64,000 nucleotides of DNA from Sphingopyxis sp. H050 (GCF_001468265.1 NZ_LNRZ01000006.1:124001-188000), one strand, 5' to 3'. Shown: positions 55,270-63,285, counted from the first letter of the stretch. Notes: a model not told the origin generated them from the sequence alone. Program-made: numbers and translations.

Positions 55270-56844
55270 TTATCCTCCGAACGGATCGTAATCGGCGTCG
55301 ACCGTTACGACGCTCCGCCCGCCCTGCTCCAAATAGTCGGCACGCCCGCCACCCACCGCCGCACCCGAAATGCGGCCCCAGCCGCTGCCGACCATCAGAT
55401 ACTGCGCGGCATCGTGAACGTGGCTGTACTGGTTCTTGACCGGCTTATTTTCGTATCGCCCTTCTTTTCCGGCGATCATCGTGCGGCGAAATTTGTACCC
55501 GCTGTTGAAGCCGCGCCGCAGGATCTTCAGCGTCGGGCAGATCAGCAGGGCAGGCTGGCCGCCTTCAATCGTCTTTGTCAGCGGGCGCCGCACCGCCTCC
55601 AGGCGGATTGTCAGGTCGTTGTTAGGAACCGGCGCGGGTCGGATCTTCAGCTTCGACACGCGCGCCGCGATCTGCAGCCACGACAGCTCGTTGCCGCTAC
55701 CGTCGACACCCTTCGCCGCCGAAGGGTCGACAAACGCAAATTCAACCGGGAAACCTGGGAACCGGCTGGCCAGCAGGTCTGCGAGCGCCTCCCCAAACGC
55801 CGTTGGTCCGACCGACGCGAGCTGGTCATCTTCCTCAAGGAAGGTCGCGAGCTCCGCTATTAGCCGGGTCTGGCCGAACTTGGTATGCTGGCCGATCACG
55901 GCCGCCGGCGTCAGTCCGGCATCGATGCCGATCCGCAACGGCAAGCCCCGGATCGGCTCGAGTGGCGCTTCCGCGACATGCCTTGTATTGCTGAACTCGG
56001 GATAGACCGGCATCCCGTCGCGCACCGCGCCGAACTTGTTGTCGACCATGCGCCGTTTCTTGTCGGGCGACATCAGCGCGGCCTGCTTGATGTAATAGTT
56101 TCGGCCGCCCTTCAGATTGTGGAGGTTCTCGGCGCCGGGATCCATGCCGCCGGGCTGCTCGAAAAACTCGATCAGCTTTTGCTCCCCGCCCGTCTCTTCT
56201 GCGATCGCCGCCGCGAGCTCGGGATCGATCTTCTTGTCGACGAACAGCGAATACATGTGATTGTCTTCGTCCGGCGCGTTGAAATCGCCCCAGATTTGCG
56301 CGAGCGAGCAGCCACCCTGCACCTCGGCGGGATAGCGGCCGACACGGCCGACGCCGAACTCGAGCAGATCGGGCGGAAGCAGATCCCATTCGTTGCCCCA
56401 CAGGCCGGTGAGCTCGAAGCCGCGCAGCACGTCCTCGACGCTGTGGTCGCCGATCGCGGTGAAGATCATCTCCATGTCGATCTGGTGAAAGCCGCGCTGG
56501 CCCGGGCGGCCGACATTGATCGTGAAATTGTGGGTTCGCGGGGCCTCGCCCGACCATTTGCCGATTTCCTTCGGTACCCATTGGTGCCAGGTCTTGATCA
56601 GCGTGCGGTCGAGGTTCGGATAGGTGTCGCGCACCGCGGCGATGCGGCAGCGCTTGACGTAGCAGCGCCGGCCCTCGTCCCAAACCGGCCGCTGCGCGTG
56701 CGCCAGGCGAAAACATCGCGCGATGCCTGCAACCGTCTTGCCACCGCCGACGGGCCCCATTATGCCGGTGATGAAAGCCGTGCTCGCGATGAAGGCTGAT
56801 GCCTTCGGCCCCACCGGCTTCATCTGCCTGATCGCCGCCGTCAT
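55270..56844 (-). CDS. terminase large subunit
   Basis: The 524-residue packaging motor has an ATPase P-loop GPVGGGKT at residues 30-37, a Walker B-type region near WGNEWDLLPPDLLEFG, and a C-terminal nuclease domain with IGIDAGLTPAAVIGQ and FAFVDPSAAKGVDG, where the aspartates are metal ligands. It cuts and packages concatemeric DNA with the small subunit. The ATG overlaps, as ATGA, the short spacer ORF discussed at 56841. Confidence 0.92.
   Translation of the reverse strand: MTAAIRQMKPVGPKASAFIASTAFITGIMGPVGGGKTVAGIARCFRLAHAQRPVWDEGRRCYVKRCRIAAVRDTYPNLDRTLIKTWHQWVPKEIGKWSGEAPRTHNFTINVGRPGQRGFHQIDMEMIFTAIGDHSVEDVLRGFELTGLWGNEWDLLPPDLLEFGVGRVGRYPAEVQGGCSLAQIWGDFNAPDEDNHMYSLFVDKKIDPELAAAIAEETGGEQKLIEFFEQPGGMDPGAENLHNLKGGRNYYIKQAALMSPDKKRRMVDNKFGAVRDGMPVYPEFSNTRHVAEAPLEPIRGLPLRIGIDAGLTPAAVIGQHTKFGQTRLIAELATFLEEDDQLASVGPTAFGEALADLLASRFPGFPVEFAFVDPSAAKGVDGSGNELSWLQIAARVSKLKIRPAPVPNNDLTIRLEAVRRPLTKTIEGGQPALLICPTLKILRRGFNSGYKFRRTMIAGKEGRYENKPVKNQYSHVHDAAQYLMVGSGWGRISGAAVGGGRADYLEQGGRSVVTVDADYDPFGG
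55322..55341 (-). repeat. phage repeat, copy in the terL 3' end
   Basis: CCTGCTCCAAATAGTCGGC (19 bp) is identical to the copy at 51561-51579. Here it is coding (DYLEQG of the large terminase) and lies about 62 bp upstream of the next gene. Confidence 0.5.
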
Positions 56845-57194
56845 GCCCCCGACCCCATTGGTCGGGCCCCGGGTTCGCGCGCCGAAGCAGTCTTACCCCT
56901 ACCCGATACGCCGGCGGGAGCCTTCGCCGATGCGACCAAGTGGTCGAGGCGACGAAAATCGCCGCTGGCGTCCGCCATGCTGCCGCCGATCGGCCCAAAA
57001 ACGTGGAATGTCTCGGGCGCGACCCCCGGAGCGAGAACCGAAAGGCCGCTGGGGGGGGGCGGGGGGTGGCGCTCCGATCGGCCCAGGGAAAGGCCCCCGG
57101 GGGTGCGGCCAGCGTGAAGGTGCGAAACCTGAAGGGACGGGCCAGATTGCCGCGCTTTATCAATGCGATGCGCTGCCCGTTCCGAAATTGTCAT
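56841..57194 (-). CDS. possible 117-residue ORF filling the terS-terL spacer
   Basis: The open frame has ATGA overlaps with both the small-terminase stop and the large-terminase start, which argues for a real gene. However the protein is Pro/Gly-rich (HPPPPPSGL), without recognisable fold, and its third-position G+C looks lower than its neighbours'. The interval also contains a run of nine and six Gs (57051-57066). It may be a real small gene, or a non-coding regulatory or packaging spacer. Function unknown. Confidence 0.35.
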   Translation of the reverse strand: MTISERAAHRIDKARQSGPSLQVSHLHAGRTPGGLSLGRSERHPPPPPSGLSVLAPGVAPETFHVFGPIGGSMADASGDFRRLDHLVASAKAPAGVSGRGKTASAREPGARPMGSGA

Positions 57195-57871
57195 TCCGAA
57201 CGCTCTTCATCGTCGCTCGGAGAGGCGCAGAAATCCGCCGTTTCTGCATCGGCGAAGCCCATGCCGCCGAACAGGTCGCCATCGGCGCTCTCGGGCAGCA
57301 GCTCGCCCCCGTCGATCATGCCGGTCGCGCCGTCGAAGAAGTTGATCGTGACGTCGCCCTCGAAGCGATGCGCGACCGCCACCGGCATCTTCGACGCGAA
57401 ATAGGGCAGCAGGTTGTCGTCGCAGCGGATCTGCAGCTGCGCGGCCTCGAGCTTCGAGCATCCGAGCTCGGCCGCCAGCTGCTCGACCGGTCGCCCCAGG
57501 AACCGCATTTGCGTCACCCCAGGCTGCGGCCCGAATTGCAGCAGATACTCCTGAAAGGCGCGGTTCTGGCGGTTCTTCGACCCCGGCTTGCGCCCACCCT
57601 CGCCCTTCAGCCGGCGGTGCTCCTGGACGGCGCGGTGCAGGTCACCGCCGTTCGCCATCTGCAGCTGCAGGATCTCGGCGGCGTCGGGGAGCGACACATA
57701 GGCGTCGCTTTCGGCGAGGTCGGGCACCGGCGGCAGGTCGCCATCGGCGATCAGCGGCAGCTGCGGCGCAGGCTCGCGCGCCTGGTCGAACTCGCGCCGC
57801 GCCGCATCGATCGCGGCGCGGCCGCCGTCGCCATCGCCGGAAAAAACGCCCGCCTCGCCCGCGCTCGACAC
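57191..57871 (-). CDS. terminase small subunit-like protein
   Basis: The 226-residue protein lies directly upstream of the large terminase. A basic KGEGGRKPGSKNRQNRAFQEYLLQFGPQPGV segment and a helical core (RFLGRPVEQLAAELGCSKLEAAQLQIRCDDNLLPYFASKMP) fit small-terminase-like proteins that recognise phage DNA. It starts with GTG 57871 after an AGGGGTGA tract. No terminase signature is certain, so the call rests mainly on position. Confidence 0.72.
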   Translation of the reverse strand: MSSAGEAGVFSGDGDGGRAAIDAARREFDQAREPAPQLPLIADGDLPPVPDLAESDAYVSLPDAAEILQLQMANGGDLHRAVQEHRRLKGEGGRKPGSKNRQNRAFQEYLLQFGPQPGVTQMRFLGRPVEQLAAELGCSKLEAAQLQIRCDDNLLPYFASKMPVAVAHRFEGDVTINFFDGATGMIDGGELLPESADGDLFGGMGFADAETADFCASPSDDEERSE

Positions 57872-57927
57872 CCCAAATCACCCCTAGATTGACCAAGAGG
57901 CGAAGCGGCTAACATGAGCGGCGCGGG

Positions 57928-57940
57928 CTGCTCCAAATAG
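57928..57940 (-). repeat. phage repeat CTCCAAATAG, copy upstream of terS
   Basis: CTGCTCCAAATAG here shares 13 bases with two other phage copies (51563-51575 and 55325-55337) and ten with a fourth (38162-38171). This copy is 60 bp upstream of the small-terminase GTG. Confidence 0.5.
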
Positions 57941-57966
57941 GCGACGGCGCGCGATCGCGACCGAGC

Positions 57967-58239
57967 GTTACCTCGTTACCAATGCGGGAAAGCGGAGGTA
58001 ACGCCAAAAGGTAACGCCTAAAGCTATGATAATTAAGGAAAATAGATATATGTTACCAGTGTTACCGATTATATCCCTATCCCTATACGTGCGCGCGCCC
58101 GCGCGTGCGCGCATGCATATGACACGCGCGCGAAGGCGGTAACGAGGTAACGCGCGCAATTTTATTAGCGATTTCAGATAGATCGGCGTTACTTTTCGCC
58201 GTTACCAAGGGCGTTACCACCCCTCACCCAGGCGGTAAC
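57967..58239. other. GTTACC repeat array with AT-rich core (candidate phage replication origin)
   Basis: GTTACC or its complement GGTAAC occurs at 57967, 57975, 57997, 58010, 58052, 58061, 58138, 58146, 58201, 58213 and 58234, with GTTACT at 58188. Several are followed or preceded by CG, so the core is CGTTACC/GGTAACG. They come in close pairs (8-13 bp steps). An AT-rich stretch (58016-58080, including AATTAAGGAAAATAGATATA) and an alternating GCGC/CATG tract (58089-58132) lie between. This is what iteron-type origins or multi-site operators look like. No gene is convincing in the 618-bp interval 57872-58489. Replication genes lie just upstream. Confidence 0.6.
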
Positions 58240-58489
58240 AGACACCCGCGCCGCCCCTCGGCCTCTTGCATGCACCGAAAGGGGTAGGGGCGCAAGCGAT
58301 ATGGATCGATTGACTGCCCGGCGACCGGGTCGGGGCGATCGGGAGAGGGAAAGACGATGATGACGCGGCCGCACCGGCGCGCTGCGCGCGCCTGGCCGCG
58401 AAGGGGAAGATCGGAAGGACAGCGGCCGCACCGCGCCGCATCCCTTATCGATCTAAAGATCGAACGGGACGCGCCGCTGGCCGCTGAAG

Positions 58490-58672
58490 CTATTTAGATC
58501 GGCGACGCCACGCGAAGAACGCAAGTAACGCCGCGATTAATAGCAATGCTGCAACAGCAATCATGCTGGCGGGTTCTTGTTCTTCATGCCCCGCTGCTTT
58601 GACCGGCGCCGTTTCTACTTCCTCGCCCTGATAGGCCTCAAATGGTCCCGCGTTGCTCGAGCTCGTCGACAT
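58490..58672 (-). CDS. small single-pass membrane protein
   Basis: The 60-residue protein has one C-terminal membrane helix (SMIAVAALLLIAALLAFFAWRRRSK) and a hydrophilic N-terminus, NAGPFEAYQGEEVETAPVKA. That N-terminal motif matches the start of the 1129-residue ejection protein (PFGAYEGEEIDLAPV). A longer upstream frame to 58885 has no protein character; the shorter start is chosen. Function unknown; perhaps an inner-membrane partner of virion assembly or DNA entry. Confidence 0.65.
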   Translation of the reverse strand: MSTSSSNAGPFEAYQGEEVETAPVKAAGHEEQEPASMIAVAALLLIAALLAFFAWRRRSK

Positions 58673-58724
58673 CGGCCATCCCCTGCAGCTGCGTCGCCTA
58701 GCTGCCACAACGGGGTCGGGGCGG

Positions 58725-59096
58725 TCAACGCCGGCGCCACTGATCGACCAGTCGCGCGATCGCGCGCTCGGCGATCGGATCGCGCTTCTTGCGAAGGCTG
58801 CGGACATCGAAGAAAAAACGCTCGACCAGGAGCGAAGGTGCGTTCGGCGGCGCCGGCGGCCGACGCGTCGGATAGAGCGCGACATGATTGGCCGATCGGC
58901 ACGCGCTGCAGGTGAAGCGCGCCGCCGCCGATGCCAGATCCTGCGGCCAACCGCGCGCCGCGAAGCGCTGCCAGATGATGCTGTCGATCACCGTGCCGCG
59001 CGCGCACGCAAAGCACCAGGCGCGCACGTCCTGGTGCCGATCGTCGAGATCCTTGAGCGTGACCGACTCGCGCAGCATCGCGCGAGCGTAGAACAT
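58725..59096 (-). CDS. putative zinc-binding phage protein (two CxxC pairs)
   Basis: The 123-residue protein (RHQDVRAWCFACARGTVIDSIIWQRFAARGWPQDLASAAARFTCSACRSANHVALYPTRRP) has CFAC and CSAC pairs about 40 residues apart, a layout of zinc-ribbon-like domains. The C-terminus is basic (FFFDVRSLRKKRDPIAERAIARL). It could bind DNA or RNA and may be a phage regulator. Start ATG 59096 or 59078 is possible. Confidence 0.65.
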   Translation of the reverse strand: MFYARAMLRESVTLKDLDDRHQDVRAWCFACARGTVIDSIIWQRFAARGWPQDLASAAARFTCSACRSANHVALYPTRRPPAPPNAPSLLVERFFFDVRSLRKKRDPIAERAIARLVDQWRRR

Positions 59097-59178
59097 TATG
59101 GGAACATCAGGGCAAGCAGATAGAGTGCTATCGCTCAGGTCCGTAGCTTTGCGGCCGCCGATATCCGCCGGAAACCTT

Positions 59179-59328
59179 TCACCAACCTAGTCGCTTCAGC
59201 TCACGCGCCGCAAACTGCGTTGAGCAGCGGGCCGTCGCGGCAATGCCATCGAGGGTGACGATTGTTTCGCCCTCCAAGGCGACAAAAAGCAATTGCTTCC
59301 GAATATCCAGACGTCCAGCTGCGCTCAC
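59179..59328 (-). CDS. tiny HTH-like phage protein (49 residues)
   Basis: The frame begins at GTG 59328, overlapping the preceding stop as GTGA. The 49-residue product ends LKRLGW. A winged-helix-like pattern is visible in the middle (QLLFVALEGETIVTLDGIAAT) and near the C-terminus (STQFAARELKRLG). The length is too short for usual gene finders. Overlap and helix-turn-helix-like spacing support a real gene, but this is not proven. Confidence 0.5.
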   Translation of the reverse strand: MSAAGRLDIRKQLLFVALEGETIVTLDGIAATARCSTQFAARELKRLGW

Positions 59329-59468
59329 CGTCCCTTCCCTCTCAACCGCCGGCGCCGACGCTTCGACACCCGCTCATCGCCGATCGCGTGAATGACGTCG
59401 CGGCGGTCGACCGTGCGCAGCAGGCCGAACCATGCCCAGGGCGCCATGACGATCGCGCGCCACTTCAC
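59325..59468 (-). CDS. tiny basic phage protein (47 residues)
   Basis: GTG 59468 overlaps the stop of the DUF4326 gene as GTGA, and its own stop overlaps the next gene in the same way. The product is very basic at the end (RVSKRRRRRLRGKGR) after a WAWFGLLRTVDRRDVIHAIGDE core. It is likely nucleic-acid binding. Function unknown. Confidence 0.55.
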   Translation of the reverse strand: MKWRAIVMAPWAWFGLLRTVDRRDVIHAIGDERVSKRRRRRLRGKGR

Positions 59469-59851
59469 AGCAGCGCGCCCTGCTCGCCCGCCGGCGCGTT
59501 CGCCAGCTGCAGATAGATCTCGCCATGACAATCGGGATGGCCGATCGGGCACCAGCAGGCGATATTCTTGCCGCGCAGCGCCGACAGGTCGCGCCCCTCG
59601 ATGTCGCGCCGGAACAGCTCGAGCGCGCGCGAATGAACATTGGCCCACGTCGTAGGATCGTCTGCCCAGTCGCCGACATAGTTCATCAACCGCGCACCGG
59701 GGCCGAGCAGAAGCGGCCCGCCATCTTCAGGATCGCGCTCGACCCAATAGGGATTTTCCCATTCGGTCCCGCGATGCACCCGCACGCTGTTGTCGGGCAG
59801 GCGAAAATCGCGCAGGTTCGATAGCTGCACGCGCTGCGGCCGCCTTGTCAT
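59465..59851 (-). CDS. DUF4326 family phage protein
   Basis: The 128-residue protein carries the DUF4326 pattern: PQRVQLSNLRDFRLPDNSVRVHRGTEWENPYWV near the N-terminus and LRGKNIACWCPIGHPDCHGEIYLQLAN near the C-terminus. The CWCP-xxx-CH cluster suggests a metal-bound or catalytic Cys/His set. DUF4326 genes are common in phages; their role is unknown. Its ATG overlaps the helicase stop (TGATG), so it belongs to the replication operon. Confidence 0.8.
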   Translation of the reverse strand: MTRRPQRVQLSNLRDFRLPDNSVRVHRGTEWENPYWVERDPEDGGPLLLGPGARLMNYVGDWADDPTTWANVHSRALELFRRDIEGRDLSALRGKNIACWCPIGHPDCHGEIYLQLANAPAGEQGALL

Positions 59852-61818
59852 CACACCCGCTCCATCTCGGCCGCGGCGTTCTCGACCAGCGGATCGTCGT
59901 CGGCGCCGAGCTCGAGCACGTCGACGGGCACCAGCGTGCATTTCGCCGGCGCGTTGCCGATCCGCTGCGTCTGGTTGGCCAGCGCCCCGGGAAGCCGCTT
60001 CAGCGCCTGCGACCAGACGCCGGCGGCCCAGCGCTCACCCTCGAACTGGCGCGCCAACCCCTGATGCTTGCTCGCGATCGCGACATATTGCCTGCCGGGC
60101 ACCGGCTTCGGCCGCCCGTCGTCGCCCACCCCGGCCTTCGCGGCGCCGGCGACAATGACCTTCATGCCGATCTTCTCGAGCATCTTGTTCGCCGCCCGCT
60201 TCAGATCGTGGACCTCGTCGGCCGCCGCCGTGCCTGCCATCATGTAATCGGGCACCGGCTGCGCCGCCTGCCACAGCCAGGACGAAACCAGGCGCGGCGT
60301 GCCATGCCCCTGCAGGTTGACCAGCGTCGACATCAGGTGTCGGACGCACAGAACCGCTTCGCTCTCGTTGTCGGCCGCTTCGGCCAGCGTGGTAATCGAC
60401 AGGCGATCGCCCCAGGCAAAGATTTCGCTCGCGTCCTGCTCTTCGGCGTTCAGCACCATGTGCGCCGCGGCGAGCAGCGTGCCGAACTGGTCGGCGACGC
60501 GGCCGCCGTGCCCGCCATTGTCGATCAGCGTGTTCTTGTAGCTGGCAAGCATCTTGGGCCACCATCGCCACAGGTCGACGAACTCGCGGCGCAGCTGCGC
60601 ACCCAGCGCCGCGATCTCGCGCTTGTCCATGTCGGGTTCGCGCAGCTCGCCGGGCAACTCGCCCAGCTCGAGGACGGCCAGGCGGCTTTTGTCCTGCGGC
60701 GGAATCGGGGGGACCAGGATCGATGTGAACAGGAAACAGGTCCGCGCCTTGAAATTGTGCCCCTTGTGATCCTGCCCGCCGCGCAGCAGGTCGCCCTGCG
60801 ACGACGCCGCCAGGCGCGCCAGGCGGACAAGCGCCAGGATCTTGCTGTTGTTCGCGTCGGCTTCGGCCTCGTCGATCGCCACCGGCAGCGATTGCTGCCC
60901 CAGCACCTGGCGCACGCCCGCCTCGGTCGCGTCCGGCGACTGCAGCAGCCCCCCGTCGCCGAGCAGATAGGCGAGCAGCTTCTGCAGCGCGCTCTTGCCC
61001 GTCGCCTTGTCGCCGGTGATCCAGACCAGCGGGCGATAATCGAAGGCGCCGCCGAAGGGCGCGCACATGATCCATCCGACCAGCAGATGCGGGTCGATGT
61101 CGGGGCGCGCCCAGTTCCAGGTGCGGATCAGCTCGAAGATCAGCGGACCGGCGCCGACGTCGTCGGCGATCTCGACGCCGCGCGCGCGCAAGGACGCGAC
61201 CAGCTTGGGCGCCAGCTCGGCCGCCGGTACGCCGGCGACGCCGTTGCCGGCGGGTTTGGGGCCCGGGGGCGCGGTCGGATAGACCATGCCATGATATTCG
61301 CCCGGCCGCTTCCACGCCCCGTCGATCAGCACATGGTTGCCGCTATGCAGGATCAGCGCGCCGTCGTCGCCGAGCCACGCGCCGCGCCCGCGCACCTTCT
61401 CGCGCATGTCCCACACGCCCTTGGCGGCCGCGACGTCCATCAACAGCATCGCGACATCGTCGGGGCGCCAGCCGGTCACGATCCATTCGGTGATTTCCTC
61501 GCCGGTTTCCTTGTCGAGGCGCTTCACTTCCTTTTTGCGTGGCCAGGTATCGATCAGATACTGGCTGTCCGGCGCGAACATCGCGACGATATGCTTGTTG
61601 GCGACCTTGTCGGCCGCCAGCCCGCGCAGCTCGCCCAGCGTCGTCAGGAAATAGAATATCCCGTCATGCGTTCCGACCGGCACGACGGGGCAATCGTCAG
61701 GCATGACACGCGGCGGCCCGAAACCGCCGCCCTGATCGTCGCCGGCGTCGTCGTCGATCGGCGGTTCGTAAATATCCTCAAGCGCGGCGCGTACCTGCTC
61801 GATCCCCTCATTCGCCAT
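59851..61818 (-). CDS. phage replication P-loop ATPase/helicase
   Basis: The 655-residue protein has Walker A WITGDKATGKSALQKLLAYLL near residue 270, Walker B-like LPVAIDEAEADANNSKILAL, and a later segment TSILVPPIPPQDKSRLAVLELG. This resembles the primase-helicase C-terminal ATPases of P4/D5-like phage replication proteins. It should unwind phage DNA or load the host replisome at the origin. It lies directly downstream of the TOPRIM primase gene. Confidence 0.78.
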   Translation of the reverse strand: MANEGIEQVRAALEDIYEPPIDDDAGDDQGGGFGPPRVMPDDCPVVPVGTHDGIFYFLTTLGELRGLAADKVANKHIVAMFAPDSQYLIDTWPRKKEVKRLDKETGEEITEWIVTGWRPDDVAMLLMDVAAAKGVWDMREKVRGRGAWLGDDGALILHSGNHVLIDGAWKRPGEYHGMVYPTAPPGPKPAGNGVAGVPAAELAPKLVASLRARGVEIADDVGAGPLIFELIRTWNWARPDIDPHLLVGWIMCAPFGGAFDYRPLVWITGDKATGKSALQKLLAYLLGDGGLLQSPDATEAGVRQVLGQQSLPVAIDEAEADANNSKILALVRLARLAASSQGDLLRGGQDHKGHNFKARTCFLFTSILVPPIPPQDKSRLAVLELGELPGELREPDMDKREIAALGAQLRREFVDLWRWWPKMLASYKNTLIDNGGHGGRVADQFGTLLAAAHMVLNAEEQDASEIFAWGDRLSITTLAEAADNESEAVLCVRHLMSTLVNLQGHGTPRLVSSWLWQAAQPVPDYMMAGTAAADEVHDLKRAANKMLEKIGMKVIVAGAAKAGVGDDGRPKPVPGRQYVAIASKHQGLARQFEGERWAAGVWSQALKRLPGALANQTQRIGNAPAKCTLVPVDVLELGADDDPLVENAAAEMERV

Positions 61819-61820
61819 TA

Positions 61821-62933
61821 TCAGGCCGCTCCCCGCATGTCAGTCAGCACGTTCAGATCTTTCACGCCCTTGGGGGGCGTCACGAAACAGACCCGCCGCC
61901 CCGCCGCGCGATGATGCGACACCGCGCGCTTCATCGCCTGGTCGGCCTTCGACCCCGGCGGATCATTCTGTTTTAGGATGATCAGCCGCCCGATCTGCGG
62001 CGGCAGCTCGAGCGCGGCGAGATTGCCGAGCGCGATCATGGCAATGATGCGCAGCGACGGATCCGCCATCGCCGCGGTCAGCCCGTCCTCTATGCCTTCG
62101 CTGACATAGACGTCGGTCCCTTCGGCGACGTCGCGCAGCGGGCAGGCCTGCGCGCCCTTCCACACCGGAATATGGCCGCCCAGATATTTGCCGCGCACCT
62201 TCTTGGCGTCGTTCGGCCGCCCGCGATCGTCGAGGCCCAGCTCGGCCGCCCCCGCCTTGTCGCTCCCATCTGGCTTCAGCCAGGTGCGATGCGTCGCGAT
62301 ATGCTCGCCCGCCAGGTTGGTGATCATCGAGACCATCGCCGGCAACCGCGGCGACTGGTCGCCCCAGCCATATTGCAGCTCGGGATTGAACCGGATCGCA
62401 CCCGGGGCACGGCCCAGCCTGGCAAGATCGATGCCCCGCCGCTGCAGGTACAGGTCGACCAGGTCGCCACGCTGCAGCGGCGTGGCCTTGTGCCACATGC
62501 GCCGCGCGCCCTTGCGCGCCTTTTCCTCTTCGATCGCCGCGGCGCGCGCCTTTTCCTCCGCGTGCGCTTTCGCCTCCAACTTCACCTGTTCGACCCGCGC
62601 CGGGTCGCTGTCGTCGAGGCCCAGCCAGCCTTTCGCCCAGGCGACCGCCTTCTTGATGTCGCCGCCGAACCGCACGACCGCGACGAGCTTCAGCGCGTCG
62701 CCCTTGTCATCGCCGCCCGCGAAATCGACCCACCAACCGCGCCGCGAACCGCTGCCGACGTGGATCCGCAGGCTCTGCCCCGGTTCGCCATGGATCGACC
62801 CGACGCACATTTCCTTGCCGATCTTGACTGCATTGGGCAGCAGTGCGCCGACCAGGCTCTCGATCCGCTTTTCCAGCTGCGTCTCGATTTCGCTGACCTC
62901 GATCAAAGGCCGCCGTGATTGCCCGCCCGCCAT
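61821..62933 (-). CDS. TOPRIM-domain phage primase-like protein
   Basis: The 370-residue protein has a TOPRIM-like C-terminal half: VYVSEGIEDGLTAAMADPSLRIIAMI (Glu of the metal site near residue 280) and IGRLIILKQNDPPGSKADQAMKRAV (Asp). The N-terminal part contains VGSGSRRGWWVDFAGGDDKGDALKLVAVV. The pattern fits DUF7146/P4-type primase proteins. No zinc finger is seen at the N-terminus. It is adjacent to the helicase gene. Confidence 0.78.
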   Translation of the reverse strand: MAGGQSRRPLIEVSEIETQLEKRIESLVGALLPNAVKIGKEMCVGSIHGEPGQSLRIHVGSGSRRGWWVDFAGGDDKGDALKLVAVVRFGGDIKKAVAWAKGWLGLDDSDPARVEQVKLEAKAHAEEKARAAAIEEEKARKGARRMWHKATPLQRGDLVDLYLQRRGIDLARLGRAPGAIRFNPELQYGWGDQSPRLPAMVSMITNLAGEHIATHRTWLKPDGSDKAGAAELGLDDRGRPNDAKKVRGKYLGGHIPVWKGAQACPLRDVAEGTDVYVSEGIEDGLTAAMADPSLRIIAMIALGNLAALELPPQIGRLIILKQNDPPGSKADQAMKRAVSHHRAAGRRVCFVTPPKGVKDLNVLTDMRGAA

Positions 62934-62936
62934 GCG

Positions 62937-63257
62937 TCAGGCCTTCGACTGCAGCGCGATGTGCGGAAAGAATTGCCGGATCCGCGCGGCCAGCTCGGCG
63001 CACGCATCGCGCTGCGCCTTCAGCCGCGCCGCGTCCCGCGGATCGGGGCGATCGTCCAGATAGCTGACCATGTTGATGACCGACGTGCGCGACATGCCCG
63101 AACGCAGCGCGATATCGTCATAGGACAGGCCGGCATCCCACAGGTCCATGACCTTGTGCTCGATCGGCTGCAGCGGATCCTCGCCGGTGTTCTCATAGGC
63201 GCCCGTCGCGCTGTCCAGATGGAAACGCTTCGGCTTGCCTGCTCCCCCCGCGGCCAT
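62937..63257 (-). CDS. HTH-domain phage protein
   Basis: The 106-residue protein shows a helix-turn-helix-like segment, HKVMDLWDAGLSYDDIALRSGMSRTSVINMVSYLDDR, followed by basic helices. It may regulate early genes or assist replication. ATG 63257 is chosen; an upstream extension to 63314 lacks protein character. It ends 3 bp before the TOPRIM gene. Confidence 0.7.
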   Translation of the reverse strand: MAAGGAGKPKRFHLDSATGAYENTGEDPLQPIEHKVMDLWDAGLSYDDIALRSGMSRTSVINMVSYLDDRPDPRDAARLKAQRDACAELAARIRQFFPHIALQSKA

Positions 63258-63285
63258 TATCGGCCGCCTTCCTTCGGCCCGGCCA

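Noticed and set aside
55835..57163. Alternative frame covering the large terminase
   Set aside because: Out-of-frame shadow of the terminase gene, whose P-loop frame is clear.
57968..58159. Possible small gene in the repeat array
   Set aside because: The translation is Arg-rich in one half and hydrophobic only through the AT-rich core; no ribosome site or neighbour overlap supports it.
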